Below, in pieces: positions 10,301 to 17,607 of a stretch of 64,000 nt of DNA (positions are counted from its first letter, which is position 1; every line of letters starts with the position of its first letter). The translations under genes were made by a program, and so were the position numbers. Source of the stretch: DAOQTX01 sp035340715 (lineage in GTDB: Bacteria > Bacteroidota > Bacteroidia > AKYH767-A > OLB10); assembly GCA_035340715.1 (NCBI GenBank), contig DAOQTX010000004.1, positions 12,642 to 76,641 of the forward strand, written 5' to 3'. The notes beneath the pieces are model-generated. The model was not told the origin of the DNA. It was given only the letters and a program-made list of their open reading frames with translations, and searched no databases.

Positions 10301-10417
10301 GTTACCTAATATCTCATCGACCGGTATTTCAGTTTGAAATTCTTTATCTCTTTGTTCAATAAAAGAAGGTTCAGCATTGAGTTCTTCTACACCTTTCCAG
10401 TAAACTTTATTATTCAT
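7331..10417 (-). CDS. actB: Alternative complex III subunit ActB (iron-sulfur subunit with degenerate molybdopterin-like domain)
   Basis: This is a 1028-residue fusion of a large molybdopterin-oxidoreductase-like region (about residues 75-740) and a ferredoxin-type domain. In characterised Act complexes the first region binds no molybdenum cofactor, so I do not call this a molybdoenzyme. The second domain holds four cysteine groups: CIGCGACVIAC near 770, CQHCNHAPCETVCP near 850, CVGTRYCANNCP near 890, and a split last group CTMC near 940 plus CSQSCP near 970. They fit one 3Fe-4S and three 4Fe-4S clusters. A twin-arginine signal, SRRDFLKYLGFG, begins unusually late at residues 48-59 and is followed by Cys68, a possible lipidation site. 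It sits between actA and actC. Confidence 0.95.
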   Translation of the reverse strand: MNNKVYWKGVEELNAEPSFIEQRDKEFQTEIPVDEILGNKSESDESTSRRDFLKYLGFGVAAASIAACEAPVRKSIPYLVKPEEIIPGVPNWYASTYFDGNDYCSIVVKTREGRPIKIEGNELSPITKGGVNARVQASVLDLYDGNRLQGPVSKDGKSIEWNALDAELQKKLSEINNSGKQIALMTSSLCSPSVDKAISLFKSAYSNTNHVVYDAVSYYGIRKAHLDTFGAAMVPSYAFDKADVIVSIDADFLANWVSPIEHAAQYAATRKLNDGQKNISRHYQIESALSLSGSNADHRYPVKPSEMGSIVVSLYNKVAALNGGQTVQSVSSRIDKALSQIAQDVSKAKGKAIVVCGSNDPSIQSMVNGINQLLGSYGNTIFTSNPTKFRNSDDAAVEKLLSDLNAGNIGAIIFYNVNPVYTLPGFEQALSKAPLKVSLSSKHCETSSLCDYTCPDSHYLESWNDHEAYNGSYSLCQPTINPLYNTRQAPHSLLVWAGQGDMDYMGFVKQNWTEQIYAKQNTISSADAFWNDCLEKGVYSNASASSELNFSGNIDDAAAKCANMKSNGLEVVLYEKTGIGNGQHANNPWLQELPDPISKICWDNYISVSPAFATEQNWKQGDIIELSAGQKSIKAPVFIQPGQASGTVSIALGYGRSKAGKTADQLGANAYTLTSFTNGALQYFIGAVNASNTGETYALASTQTHHTLMGRNMVKETNLDAYLKDPKSGNPAMLLATHEGKKTPEELDLWATEKHPGHPKPNHFWNMSIDLNACIGCGACVIACQAENNVPVVGKQEVMTSREMHWIRIDRYYSSEMTKEKAKVEGIGKIDMYEAMEIPESENPSVVFQPMLCQHCNHAPCETVCPVAATTHSAEGLNMMAYNRCVGTRYCANNCPYKVRRFNWFKYSENAEFDFNMNDPMGRMVLNPDVVVRSRGVMEKCTMCVQRIQYGKLEAKKSSRMVKDGEIQTACSQSCPTKAITFGDANDSNSAVAKAKEDPRHYFVLEELNVQPSIFYQTKVRNRNGLES

Positions 10418-10445
10418 AGGTATAATTTCAGCTCGTTATATTTTA

Positions 10446-11687
10446 TTAATAGTGGCATTTGGCACATTCCAATCCACCTATTTTATCTACCGTTATTTTT
10501 GCGTCTTTCCCATACATCTTGGCCAACTCACCATGGAATTTTTCATAGTATCCATTATTGGCCACATCCACTTCGGTGGTTCGATGACAATCGATACACC
10601 ATCCCATAGTTAGCGGAGCATGTTGTTCTAGAACTTCCATCTCTTCAACCTTTCCATGGCAAGTTTGACACTCTACTTTACCAGCCACCACGTGTTGAGC
10701 GTGATTAAAGTAGGCTAAATCGGGTAAGTTGTGCACACGTATCCAACGCACAGGTTTTGGATTATCACCATACAATTGAGTAGCAGGATCATAATCTAAT
10801 GCAGCGTATATTTTACTAATTTCATCTTTTCCATATGTTGGACCTTCTTTCACATACTTATGACAATTCATACAGATATTAAGTGAAGGAATATTGGCAT
10901 GGCGACTTTTTGAGGCCCCATAGTGGCAGTACTGACAATCAATTCCGTTTTGTCCGGCATGTATTTTATGAGAAAAACGAATCGGTTGCTCTGGTGAATA
11001 TCCTTGTTGTATGCCTATATCAGCAAGAGCATACCAACCTTTATAACTACCCCAAACAAAACATACGAGAAAAATAACCGCAATTAATTTTTTATTACCT
11101 CTAATCCAAACTTTAGCGGCAGGCCAACCTTTTAACTCAGGAAGAGCAGGTAACCCTTCTTTTTGTCTTACAGCTTTTTCTAAACTCTTTTTAACTTTCC
11201 CAAGTGAACTGGCTAGAATACCTAAGATGGCAACAATAACCCAAAGCAACCATTTTGGAGTTTCTTTTGACTCAGCTTGAGCAGCGGGGCCTGAAACAGC
11301 GGCAACTACAGGAGCTTTTTCTCCCTCTTCTTTTACATAAGCAAGAATGGCTTTAATATCTTCATCGGTACCATTATAGGCAGGCATGGCAACTTTGTTG
11401 TACTTTTCAAAAAGTTCCACCGCTTTAGCATCACCAGCCTTAACCATAGCACTGGAATTTCTAATCCATTTGATCAGCCAATCCTCTTTGTGTCTTAAAT
11501 GAACATCTTTCAGACCAGGTCCGATGACAACATCATCGCTAACGCTATGACATGCTTTACAAACGGCATCAAACAATGCTTTCCCATCGGGTTGAGCCTG
11601 AGCCGTCCCAATTAATAGAAAAAATACAGGTAGGATTAAAGCAGATTTGCTTATTCTTTTTACAAATCGCACAAAATGTTTACTCAT
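10446..11687 (-). CDS. actA: Alternative complex III subunit ActA, six-haem cytochrome c
   Basis: This 413-residue multihaem cytochrome is the first gene of the act-cox operon. Six CXXCH motifs are visible. One (Cys43) is in an N-terminal class I cytochrome domain that follows the signal peptide. Five (Cys251, Cys272, Cys340, Cys364 and Cys408) are in the C-terminal pentahaem domain typical of ActA. Two hydrophobic spans near 146-165 and 199-219 separate them. The C-terminus is only one residue past the last haem histidine. The core ActA family is pentahaem, so the extra domain adds a sixth haem to this subunit. Transcription probably starts at the promoter at 11773-11801. Confidence 0.94.
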   Translation of the reverse strand: MSKHFVRFVKRISKSALILPVFFLLIGTAQAQPDGKALFDAVCKACHSVSDDVVIGPGLKDVHLRHKEDWLIKWIRNSSAMVKAGDAKAVELFEKYNKVAMPAYNGTDEDIKAILAYVKEEGEKAPVVAAVSGPAAQAESKETPKWLLWVIVAILGILASSLGKVKKSLEKAVRQKEGLPALPELKGWPAAKVWIRGNKKLIAVIFLVCFVWGSYKGWYALADIGIQQGYSPEQPIRFSHKIHAGQNGIDCQYCHYGASKSRHANIPSLNICMNCHKYVKEGPTYGKDEISKIYAALDYDPATQLYGDNPKPVRWIRVHNLPDLAYFNHAQHVVAGKVECQTCHGKVEEMEVLEQHAPLTMGWCIDCHRTTEVDVANNGYYEKFHGELAKMYGKDAKITVDKIGGLECAKCHY

Positions 11688-11772
11688 ACGGGCGCCTTTA
11701 AAAATTTCCCAAAATACAGCATAAAGATAATTTTTCAGAGCTCAATTATTACCTTTCACTGACAAGGGTGCG

Positions 11773-11801
11773 CAAATTTAAAACAAACATTTGTTTAACA
11801 A
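11773..11801 (-). promoter_or_regulatory. Probable promoter of the act-cox operon
   Basis: Reading the minus strand, TTG (11801-11799) is followed after exactly 18 bases by TAAATTTG (11780-11773). This fits the Bacteroidota consensus TTG-N17-23-TAnnTTTG. It would give a leader of roughly 80 bases before actA. The spacer contains a near-palindrome, listed separately. Confidence 0.55.
11781..11801. promoter_or_regulatory. Operator-like nested palindromes in the act-cox promoter spacer
   Basis: AAACAAA (11781-11787) and TTTGTTT (11790-11796) form a perfect 7-bp inverted repeat around a 2-base centre. It overlaps a second palindrome, TTGTT-T-AACAA, at 11791-11801. The first lies wholly between the two promoter elements, where a bound regulator would block RNA polymerase. 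The regulator is unknown; the sequence does not match the classical CRP or FNR half-sites. Confidence 0.35.
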
Positions 11802-11864
11802 AAAGTAGGAGCAGATTTATTTACAATTTATATCGATTCTAAATGGTTTTTTGAATCATTGCTT

Positions 11865-11872
11865 TACTTTTG
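11865..11872 (+). promoter_or_regulatory. Promoter -7 element very close to the SPOR gene start
   Basis: TACTTTTG fits TAnnTTTG and ends only three bases before the ATG at 11876, so the transcript would have almost no leader. No well-spaced TTG is seen upstream, which lowers confidence. Confidence 0.4.
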
Positions 11873-11875
11873 TGC

Positions 11876-12268
11876 ATGCTTCGTTTACACTTGATATTAT
11901 TGATCTTTTTAATTTCAGCAAATCAAAGTTCTGCTCAAGAAAAGGCCTTGTTGAAAACTAATTTTGAAGAAGGTATTGAACTACTTGCCTCTAAATGGAA
12001 GGAGCAAAACATATTAAGAAATTCGATGCCCGGCTATCGCGTTCAATTGAGTTTTGGTAATGATCGAATCAAGGCCAATCAACTACGCAGTGAGTTCTTA
12101 CTCGCATTCCCTGAGATACCAGCTTATATGCTTTATCAGCAACCTTATTATAAGGTGCGCGTAGGCGACTGCAAGGATAGGTTATCAGCATTGCGTGTTC
12201 AGGAATTGATTAAAAAACTATATCCTAGCAATTATATAGTTAGTGATGATATTCCACTACCATTCTAA
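11876..12268 (+). CDS. Secreted SPOR-domain protein
   Basis: This protein of about 130 residues has a signal peptide (hydrophobic run LHLILLIFLISA, cleavage probably after SSAQ) and then a short linker. A C-terminal SPOR fold covers roughly residues 55-128: the opening GYRVQLSFGND strand, then YYKVRVGDCKDRLSA, then a last helix and strand ending YPSNYIV. SPOR domains bind glycan strands stripped of stem peptides, usually at division sites, so a periplasmic peptidoglycan role is likely. I choose the ATG at 11876 over the TTG at 11870, because the TTG is part of the promoter element. It diverges from the act operon. Confidence 0.85.
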   Translation: MLRLHLILLIFLISANQSSAQEKALLKTNFEEGIELLASKWKEQNILRNSMPGYRVQLSFGNDRIKANQLRSEFLLAFPEIPAYMLYQQPYYKVRVGDCKDRLSALRVQELIKKLYPSNYIVSDDIPLPF

Positions 12269-12373
12269 TTTGGCATTTTTGACCCTCGGTGAATAATTAG
12301 TTTTCAACAATATTGTGCTTTTGGGCTAAATTTTGTAAATCGTACTTGGTAATTAATTTCAATTGCATCAACC

Positions 12374-12829
12374 ATGAACAACGGCAATTTACCGATACCT
12401 GAAGAGGGCACTCAAGAAAATATTTCAATAATAAAACCAAGCGTTTACCTTCATCCTTCTCTGAAGTATAGGCTGAAAGATTTGGTTGAAGAAAAAAGTC
12501 AGGTGATTATTCACTGCGAATACAAAGGTTCAAATCTTGCTATGGAAGAACATATTCGCATATGGAAAAGTACTTATTTATTTGACTTAGATAGTGGAAA
12601 GAAAAGCTGGTTAATGCATAGCGAAAACATTGCAATTACTCCTATGTGGACAAAGGTACCTTATGCAGGCAGTGTGCGATTTACATTATTTTTTGAAGGC
12701 TTACCTAAAAATTGTGTGCTGTTCGATTTAATTGAAGCCATACCAGAACAAGGGGCTTTTCATATTGAGAACGTAAAGAGAAATGCTTCGGATATTTATC
12801 ACCTTAACTTTTCTTCGGCCGATATTTAA
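12374..12829 (+). CDS. Conserved hypothetical protein, probable beta-sandwich
   Basis: I do not recognise a named family. The 151 residues have no signal peptide or membrane span. The protein alternates short strands and contains a segment common in uncharacterised Bacteroidota proteins: a line on 'ENIAITP' followed by VRFTLFFEGLPKNCVLFDLIE and then a closing strand. This suggests a cytoplasmic all-beta fold. It starts 105 bases after the SPOR gene and ends two bases before the end of infB, convergent with it. No terminator separates them. Confidence 0.75.
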   Translation: MNNGNLPIPEEGTQENISIIKPSVYLHPSLKYRLKDLVEEKSQVIIHCEYKGSNLAMEEHIRIWKSTYLFDLDSGKKSWLMHSENIAITPMWTKVPYAGSVRFTLFFEGLPKNCVLFDLIEAIPEQGAFHIENVKRNASDIYHLNFSSADI

Positions 12830-12831
12830 TC

Positions 12832-15723
12832 TTATTGAACGAGTGTTCGTTTAACAGCTATCTCTTCAAATCCTTCGATAATATCTCCCACTTTTACATC
12901 ATTAAAGTTGGCAATGTTCAATCCGCAATCCATACCGGCAACTACTTCTTTTACATCATCCTTAAATCGTTTCAACGAAGCGAGTTCTCCACTATAGACA
13001 ACGATTCCATCACGTATCAACCGAACTTTTGTATTGCGGTGCACTTTCCCTTCTAGCACATAACACCCAGCTATGGTTCCCACTTTTGGTATTTTAAATG
13101 TTTCTCTTATTTCAATATTACAAACAATCTTTTCTTGAATCTCGGGGCTTAGCATTCCTTCCATTGCCGACTTCAATTCTTCTATTGCATTGTAAATGAT
13201 ACTGTACAGACGAATATCAATTTGTTCGGTTTCAGCTAATTTTCTAGCTCCAGCCGAAGGCCTTACCTGGAATCCAATGATAATGGCATCGGATGCAGAA
13301 GCCAATAATACATCAGACTCGGTAATCTGTCCTACTGCTTTAAGTATCACATTGATTTGAATTTCACGCGTAGAGAGTTTGATTAAAGAGTCGGCTAATG
13401 CTTCTACCGATCCATCAACATCACCTTTCACTATCACATTCAATTCTTTAAAGTCACCAATCGCCAATCGTCTTCCAATCTCATCTAAAGTAATGTGCTT
13501 GTGCGTTCGAATTCCTTGTTCGCGTTGAAGTTGCAAGCGCTTGTTGGCAATCTCACGTGCTTCTCTTTCATCGTCCAATACATTGAACATATCTCCGGCT
13601 TGAGGTGCTCCACTTAAACCTAATATAACAACCGGTTGCGAAGGCCCTGCCGCGTCAATTCTTTGTCCTCTTTCGTTGAACATCGCTTTGACTCTACCAC
13701 TATAACAACCTGCAACCATTACATCTCCAATTTCAAGCGAGCCCGATTGTACCAATATATTGGTGACATAACCGCGACCTTTGTCCAGCGAAGATTCAAT
13801 CACCGTTCCAACGGCATTTTTATCCGCGTTAGCTTTCAATTCAAGCATTTCTGCTTCGATCAATACTTTTTCAAGTAGCTTATCGATGTTCAATCCTTTT
13901 TTGGCAGAAATTTCCTGACACTGGAATTTTCCTCCCCAATCTTCTACCAGAAAATTCATACTGGCCAATTGCTCTTTAATTTTTTCAGGGTTAGCTCCGT
14001 CTTTGTCAATTTTATTAATGGCAAACACAATGGGAACTTGTGCGGCCTGTGCGTGATTGATTGCTTCTTTTGTTTGAGGCATCACCGAATCGTCTGCAGC
14101 AATTACAATAATAGCTACATCGGTAAGTTTGGCTCCACGAGCACGCATTGCAGTAAATGCTTCGTGACCTGGAGTATCAAGGAATGTTATTTTTCTACCG
14201 TCTTCTAGTGAAACTTCGTATGACCCGATATGCTGTGTAATTCCTCCGGCTTCATCGGCAATAACATTTGATTTCCTAACATAATCGAGCAATGAAGTTT
14301 TTCCATGATCCACATGTCCCATAACGGTTACAATTGGGGCACGATCTGTCATTGAATCCGGATCGTCCTCTTCCGTTAATATCGATTCCTGCACATCGGC
14401 AGAAACAAAATCAACTTTGAATCCAAATTCATCTGCAATGATGCTTAATAATTCGGCATCCAATCGCTGATTGATCGAAACCATATGTCCAAGACTAAAA
14501 CAGGCCGATATAATATCCTTTACCGGAACATTCATTAATTTCGATAAGTCATTAACGGTAACAAACTCTGTTACTTTAATGGTTTTATCTTGCAATGATG
14601 CTTGCTCAACACTTTTTTGTTGTTCCGCAGCTTGTTCACGTTTTCTTCTTCGCGCTTTTGAACTTTGCGATTTACCCCCCGAGCTGTTCAGTCTGGCAAG
14701 CGTTTCTTTTATTTGTGCTTTTATTTCCTCATCCGAAACTTCTTCTTTGGGCGTAACAACTCTTTTGTTTTTGTTGAAACGATTTCCCGTGTCGCTTGTG
14801 TTTCTTTGATGGAAATTACCTTTTGTATCTGCTGTTGCAACTTTTTGCTTATTCAGACGAGTTCTTTTACCATCCTTCTTATCTTTCTTGTCTTTTTTAG
14901 CTGATTTCTTTTCAGGCTCTTTGGGAATTTCAATCTTCCCTTTCACAGTTAATCCTGTTAAAGACTTTACTTTAACGCTAAAAAGCTCACTACTGCTATC
15001 TTCTTCTGCTTTTGGTTCTTGTTTTACTTCATCTGTTTTGTCACCAGCTTTGCTTTCATCCACAATAGCAACAGGTGCTTCCGTTATGGATTCTGCGCTT
15101 ACTTCGTCCTCTTGGCTAACTGTCTCTTCTGCTGATTCTTCTTCCGATTTTTTTGATTTGCTTTTGGTTTTTTTGCCTTTGCTTAAATCAATTTTATCTA
15201 CAATTTTAAGCCCGGCCTTCTTTCTTCCGCTAGCTTTTACTACTTCAGGTTCTGTTTTTACTTCGGTCTCGTTCTGTTCCTCTGTTTCAAGAATTTCTTC
15301 TTCCGTTTCATCTGTTTTATTACTTTTCGCCTTAGTCGTTTTAGCCGTTTCTGATTTTGTCTTACGAGTCTTTTTCTGCGATTCAGCGGCTTCTGCTTTT
15401 ATTTTAACTAAATCATTCTGAAGATCTTCATCACTTTCTTTTTCTTGAATTTTAGCCTCTTCTTCTTCCCGCTTTAAATCAGCCACGGTTACTACCACGT
15501 CACGCTTCATTTTCTGTTGCGTAACTTCATTTGCTTCTTTTTTTGCTAATAAATCTGCATTAAACTCCTTTACTAATAGATCGTAGATATCCATAGAGAT
15601 CTTGGTGTTTGGACTCCGATCGAATTCTATTTTATTCTTTTCCAGAAATTCATAGATATGATCAATCCCTGTATTAAGATCCTTTATGGCCTTACTTAAT
15701 CGTATGGTTTTTTCTACGGTCAT
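12832..15723 (-). CDS. infB: Translation initiation factor IF-2
   Basis: IF-2 is the GTPase that places initiator tRNA on the 30S subunit and joins the 50S subunit. The GTPase motifs are G1 GHVDHGKT at residues 469-476, G3 DTPGH at 516-520 and G4 NKID near 572. Domains II to IV follow, including the C-terminal fMet-tRNA-binding region. Residues 1-75 form an IF2-N-like helical domain. Residues 80-370 are a long Lys/Glu-rich, low-complexity linker, and a second IF2-N module lies near 383-440. The total of 963 residues is usual for the phylum. It is the last gene of rimP-nusA-infB, 24 bases after nusA. Confidence 0.97.
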   Translation of the reverse strand: MTVEKTIRLSKAIKDLNTGIDHIYEFLEKNKIEFDRSPNTKISMDIYDLLVKEFNADLLAKKEANEVTQQKMKRDVVVTVADLKREEEEAKIQEKESDEDLQNDLVKIKAEAAESQKKTRKTKSETAKTTKAKSNKTDETEEEILETEEQNETEVKTEPEVVKASGRKKAGLKIVDKIDLSKGKKTKSKSKKSEEESAEETVSQEDEVSAESITEAPVAIVDESKAGDKTDEVKQEPKAEEDSSSELFSVKVKSLTGLTVKGKIEIPKEPEKKSAKKDKKDKKDGKRTRLNKQKVATADTKGNFHQRNTSDTGNRFNKNKRVVTPKEEVSDEEIKAQIKETLARLNSSGGKSQSSKARRRKREQAAEQQKSVEQASLQDKTIKVTEFVTVNDLSKLMNVPVKDIISACFSLGHMVSINQRLDAELLSIIADEFGFKVDFVSADVQESILTEEDDPDSMTDRAPIVTVMGHVDHGKTSLLDYVRKSNVIADEAGGITQHIGSYEVSLEDGRKITFLDTPGHEAFTAMRARGAKLTDVAIIVIAADDSVMPQTKEAINHAQAAQVPIVFAINKIDKDGANPEKIKEQLASMNFLVEDWGGKFQCQEISAKKGLNIDKLLEKVLIEAEMLELKANADKNAVGTVIESSLDKGRGYVTNILVQSGSLEIGDVMVAGCYSGRVKAMFNERGQRIDAAGPSQPVVILGLSGAPQAGDMFNVLDDEREAREIANKRLQLQREQGIRTHKHITLDEIGRRLAIGDFKELNVIVKGDVDGSVEALADSLIKLSTREIQINVILKAVGQITESDVLLASASDAIIIGFQVRPSAGARKLAETEQIDIRLYSIIYNAIEELKSAMEGMLSPEIQEKIVCNIEIRETFKIPKVGTIAGCYVLEGKVHRNTKVRLIRDGIVVYSGELASLKRFKDDVKEVVAGMDCGLNIANFNDVKVGDIIEGFEEIAVKRTLVQ

Positions 15724-15747
15724 GCGCAGTTTTTACTGTTTTATATT

Positions 15748-17013
15748 TTATTCAAATTCTGATTGCAATATTTTCACAACCATTTTGATTGTTTCTTCTT
15801 CAAGATCGGTTCTTTGCACCAATTCATCTGCTGGAATGGCCAATACACTTTTAGCCGTATCGCAACCTATCTTCTTCAATTCGTCAATAATCCATTCATC
15901 TATTTCATCACTGAATTCATCCAATGCCACATCTTCTTCGTCCTCATCTGTATCACGGAATACATCAATTTCAAATCCGGTAAGTTTACCAGCCAAACGA
16001 ATGTTATAACCTCCTTTTCCTATCGCTAACGAAACCTGATCTGGTTTCATAAATACTGATGCTCTGTTTCGCTCTTCATCGAGTGCGATGCTGGTAATTT
16101 TCGCAGGGCTTAATGCTCTTTGAATAAAGAGTGTAGGGTTTGATGTAAAGTTGATCACATCAATATTTTCATTTCGTAACTCGCGAACAATTCCATGAAT
16201 CCTTGATCCTTTCATTCCTACACATGCACCTACCGGATCAATCCTATCATCGTATGATTCCACAGCTACTTTTGCTCTCTCGCCAGGTTCACGTACAATT
16301 TTTTTAATGGTAATTAAACCATCAAATACTTCGGGCACCTCTTGCTCAAACAATCGCTCTAAGAACATGGGTGAGGTTCTGCTTAAAGTTATTTTTGGCG
16401 TTCCATTGATCATTTCAACTTTTGAAATAACCGCTCGAACGGCATCTCCTTTCTTAAAAAAGTCGGAAGGAATTTGTTCGTTCTTTGGCAAAATCAATTC
16501 GTTTCCATCATCGTCCAAAATCAACATTTCCCTTTTCCACACTTGATAAACTTCACCAGAAATAATATCGCCTACGCGATCGCGGTATTTTCCGAAAATA
16601 GAATCTTTCTCCAGTTCGAGTGTTTTTGATTTTAGGTTCTGCTCTAAAGAGGCAACTGCTCTTCTTCCAAAAGACTCAAGACTGATACGCTCAATGCACT
16701 CTTCTCCTACTTCAAAGTCAGACTCTATTTTTACAGCATCACTTAATGCAATTTGAAGTGCTTCATCTTCTACCATTCCATCCTCTACGATTTCACGGTT
16801 GCGATAAATTTCAACATCCCCTTTGTCAGGATTTACAATGATTTCAAAATTTTCAGCGGTTCCATATTTCTTCCGTAACATTGCTCTAAGCGATTCTTCC
16901 AAAACGCTTATTACGGTAGGATGGTCAATGTTTTTTGAATCCTTAAACTCTGTAAAAGATTCAACCAACTGATCGTGATCTACTTTATTGACAACTACTT
17001 TTTTCCTTGCCAT
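15748..17013 (-). CDS. nusA: Transcription termination/antitermination factor NusA
   Basis: NusA binds RNA polymerase and controls pausing and termination. This 421-residue version has the NusA N-terminal domain (about 1-125), an S1 domain (about 135-200, around GEVYQVWKREMLILDD) and two KH domains. The conserved RIDPVGACVGMKGSRI segment is near 255, and a second GKGGYNIRLAGKLTG motif is near 325. It lacks the acidic C-terminal repeats of E. coli NusA but keeps one short helical hairpin-like tail. It starts two bases after the rimP stop. Confidence 0.97.
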   Translation of the reverse strand: MARKKVVVNKVDHDQLVESFTEFKDSKNIDHPTVISVLEESLRAMLRKKYGTAENFEIIVNPDKGDVEIYRNREIVEDGMVEDEALQIALSDAVKIESDFEVGEECIERISLESFGRRAVASLEQNLKSKTLELEKDSIFGKYRDRVGDIISGEVYQVWKREMLILDDDGNELILPKNEQIPSDFFKKGDAVRAVISKVEMINGTPKITLSRTSPMFLERLFEQEVPEVFDGLITIKKIVREPGERAKVAVESYDDRIDPVGACVGMKGSRIHGIVRELRNENIDVINFTSNPTLFIQRALSPAKITSIALDEERNRASVFMKPDQVSLAIGKGGYNIRLAGKLTGFEIDVFRDTDEDEEDVALDEFSDEIDEWIIDELKKIGCDTAKSVLAIPADELVQRTDLEEETIKMVVKILQSEFE

Positions 17014-17015
17014 GA

Positions 17016-17462
17016 TTATATCTGGATGATAATTTTTGTTTCTTTTATGTCTGTTAAAGGTATAACCTTTTCTTGTTGTTCAGTCTTTTTATTTTGAGCC
17101 GGTATAATAAGGGTGCAAATGCCATCTTTAAACTCTTTCAATACACCTTCTGCGTCTGTTCCATCTGTAGTTGAAATTTTTACTTTTCTTCCAACATTTT
17201 TAAAATATTGTTGTTCAACTTTAAATGGATATTCTAACCCGGGAGAGGAGACGATCAAATCGTGTGTTTCCAATAAACCGGATGACTCATATTCTTTTTG
17301 CAATTCACGATTCAATCGTGCACATTCCGTAACCGAAATGCCTTCATTACGGTCAATAAAAACCGACACCTTTCGGCTGCTCACTTGAACATCCACCAAA
17401 AAGCAATCGGTATCTTTAAGTTTACCGCTTACAAAATCTGCTATTTTTTCTTTCTCAATCAC
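17016..17462 (-). CDS. rimP: Ribosome maturation factor RimP
   Basis: RimP assists late assembly of the 30S subunit. The conserved core is visible: DVQVSSRKVSVFIDRNEGISVTEC and the signature VSSPGLEYPF, then a C-terminal SH3-like domain with KEFKDGICTLIIP. The frame is open upstream to a TTG at 17504. That TTG is part of the promoter element and the intervening codons encode a terminator-like hairpin, so I place the start at GTG 17462 (TTG 17465 is also possible). This gives 148 residues, the usual length. It leads the rimP-nusA-infB operon. Confidence 0.93.
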   Translation of the reverse strand: MIEKEKIADFVSGKLKDTDCFLVDVQVSSRKVSVFIDRNEGISVTECARLNRELQKEYESSGLLETHDLIVSSPGLEYPFKVEQQYFKNVGRKVKISTTDGTDAEGVLKEFKDGICTLIIPAQNKKTEQQEKVIPLTDIKETKIIIQI

Positions 17463-17466
17463 CAAT

Positions 17467-17487
17467 AAAAAAGGGGACAAAGTCCCC
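17467..17487 (-). terminator. Terminator-like hairpin in the rimP leader
   Basis: On the minus strand GGGGAC (17487-17482), a UUU loop and GUCCCC (17478-17473) are followed by six U (17472-17467). This is a textbook intrinsic terminator. It sits between the rimP promoter element and the rimP start codon, which follows two to five bases after the U tract. It may end transcripts coming from the S41 protease gene upstream, attenuate the rimP operon, or occlude the rimP start. Confidence 0.75.
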
Positions 17488-17501
17488 GTTTTTCGTTGCT
17501 G

Positions 17502-17509
17502 CAAAGATA
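17502..17509 (-). promoter_or_regulatory. Probable -7 element of the rimP-nusA-infB promoter
   Basis: TATCTTTG on the minus strand matches TAnnTTTG exactly. A transcript from here would carry a leader of only about 35 bases, almost all of it the hairpin at 17467-17487. I find no clear TTG element at the usual spacing upstream. Confidence 0.5.
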
Positions 17510-17607
17510 ATAAAATAAAGTGAATATCTATAACCTTATATTAATTTAATTTGATTCCGACTATTTTGGAATAAAAAGCGGTTTTAGGCTGCACCTCTCC
17601 TTTTTTA

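Noticed and set aside
7331..10417. Reading actB as an active molybdoenzyme
   Set aside because: The act context, length and fusion to the ferredoxin domain identify it as ActB, whose molybdopterin-like region is known to lack the cofactor.
10334..10609. 91-codon plus-strand frame across the actB/actA junction
   Set aside because: Antisense to two well-supported genes; hydrophobic low-quality product without motif.
14888..15421. 177-codon open frame on the plus strand, opposite infB
   Set aside because: It is a shadow of the Lys/Glu-rich infB linker: the Ser/Leu-rich product is what the antisense of AAA/GAA codons gives. No start context or domain.
17540..17590. Hairpin ATTCC/GGAAT after the S41 protease gene as its terminator
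   Set aside because: Only a 5-bp stem with a 9-base loop and no T run; the hairpin at 17467-17487 is far stronger.
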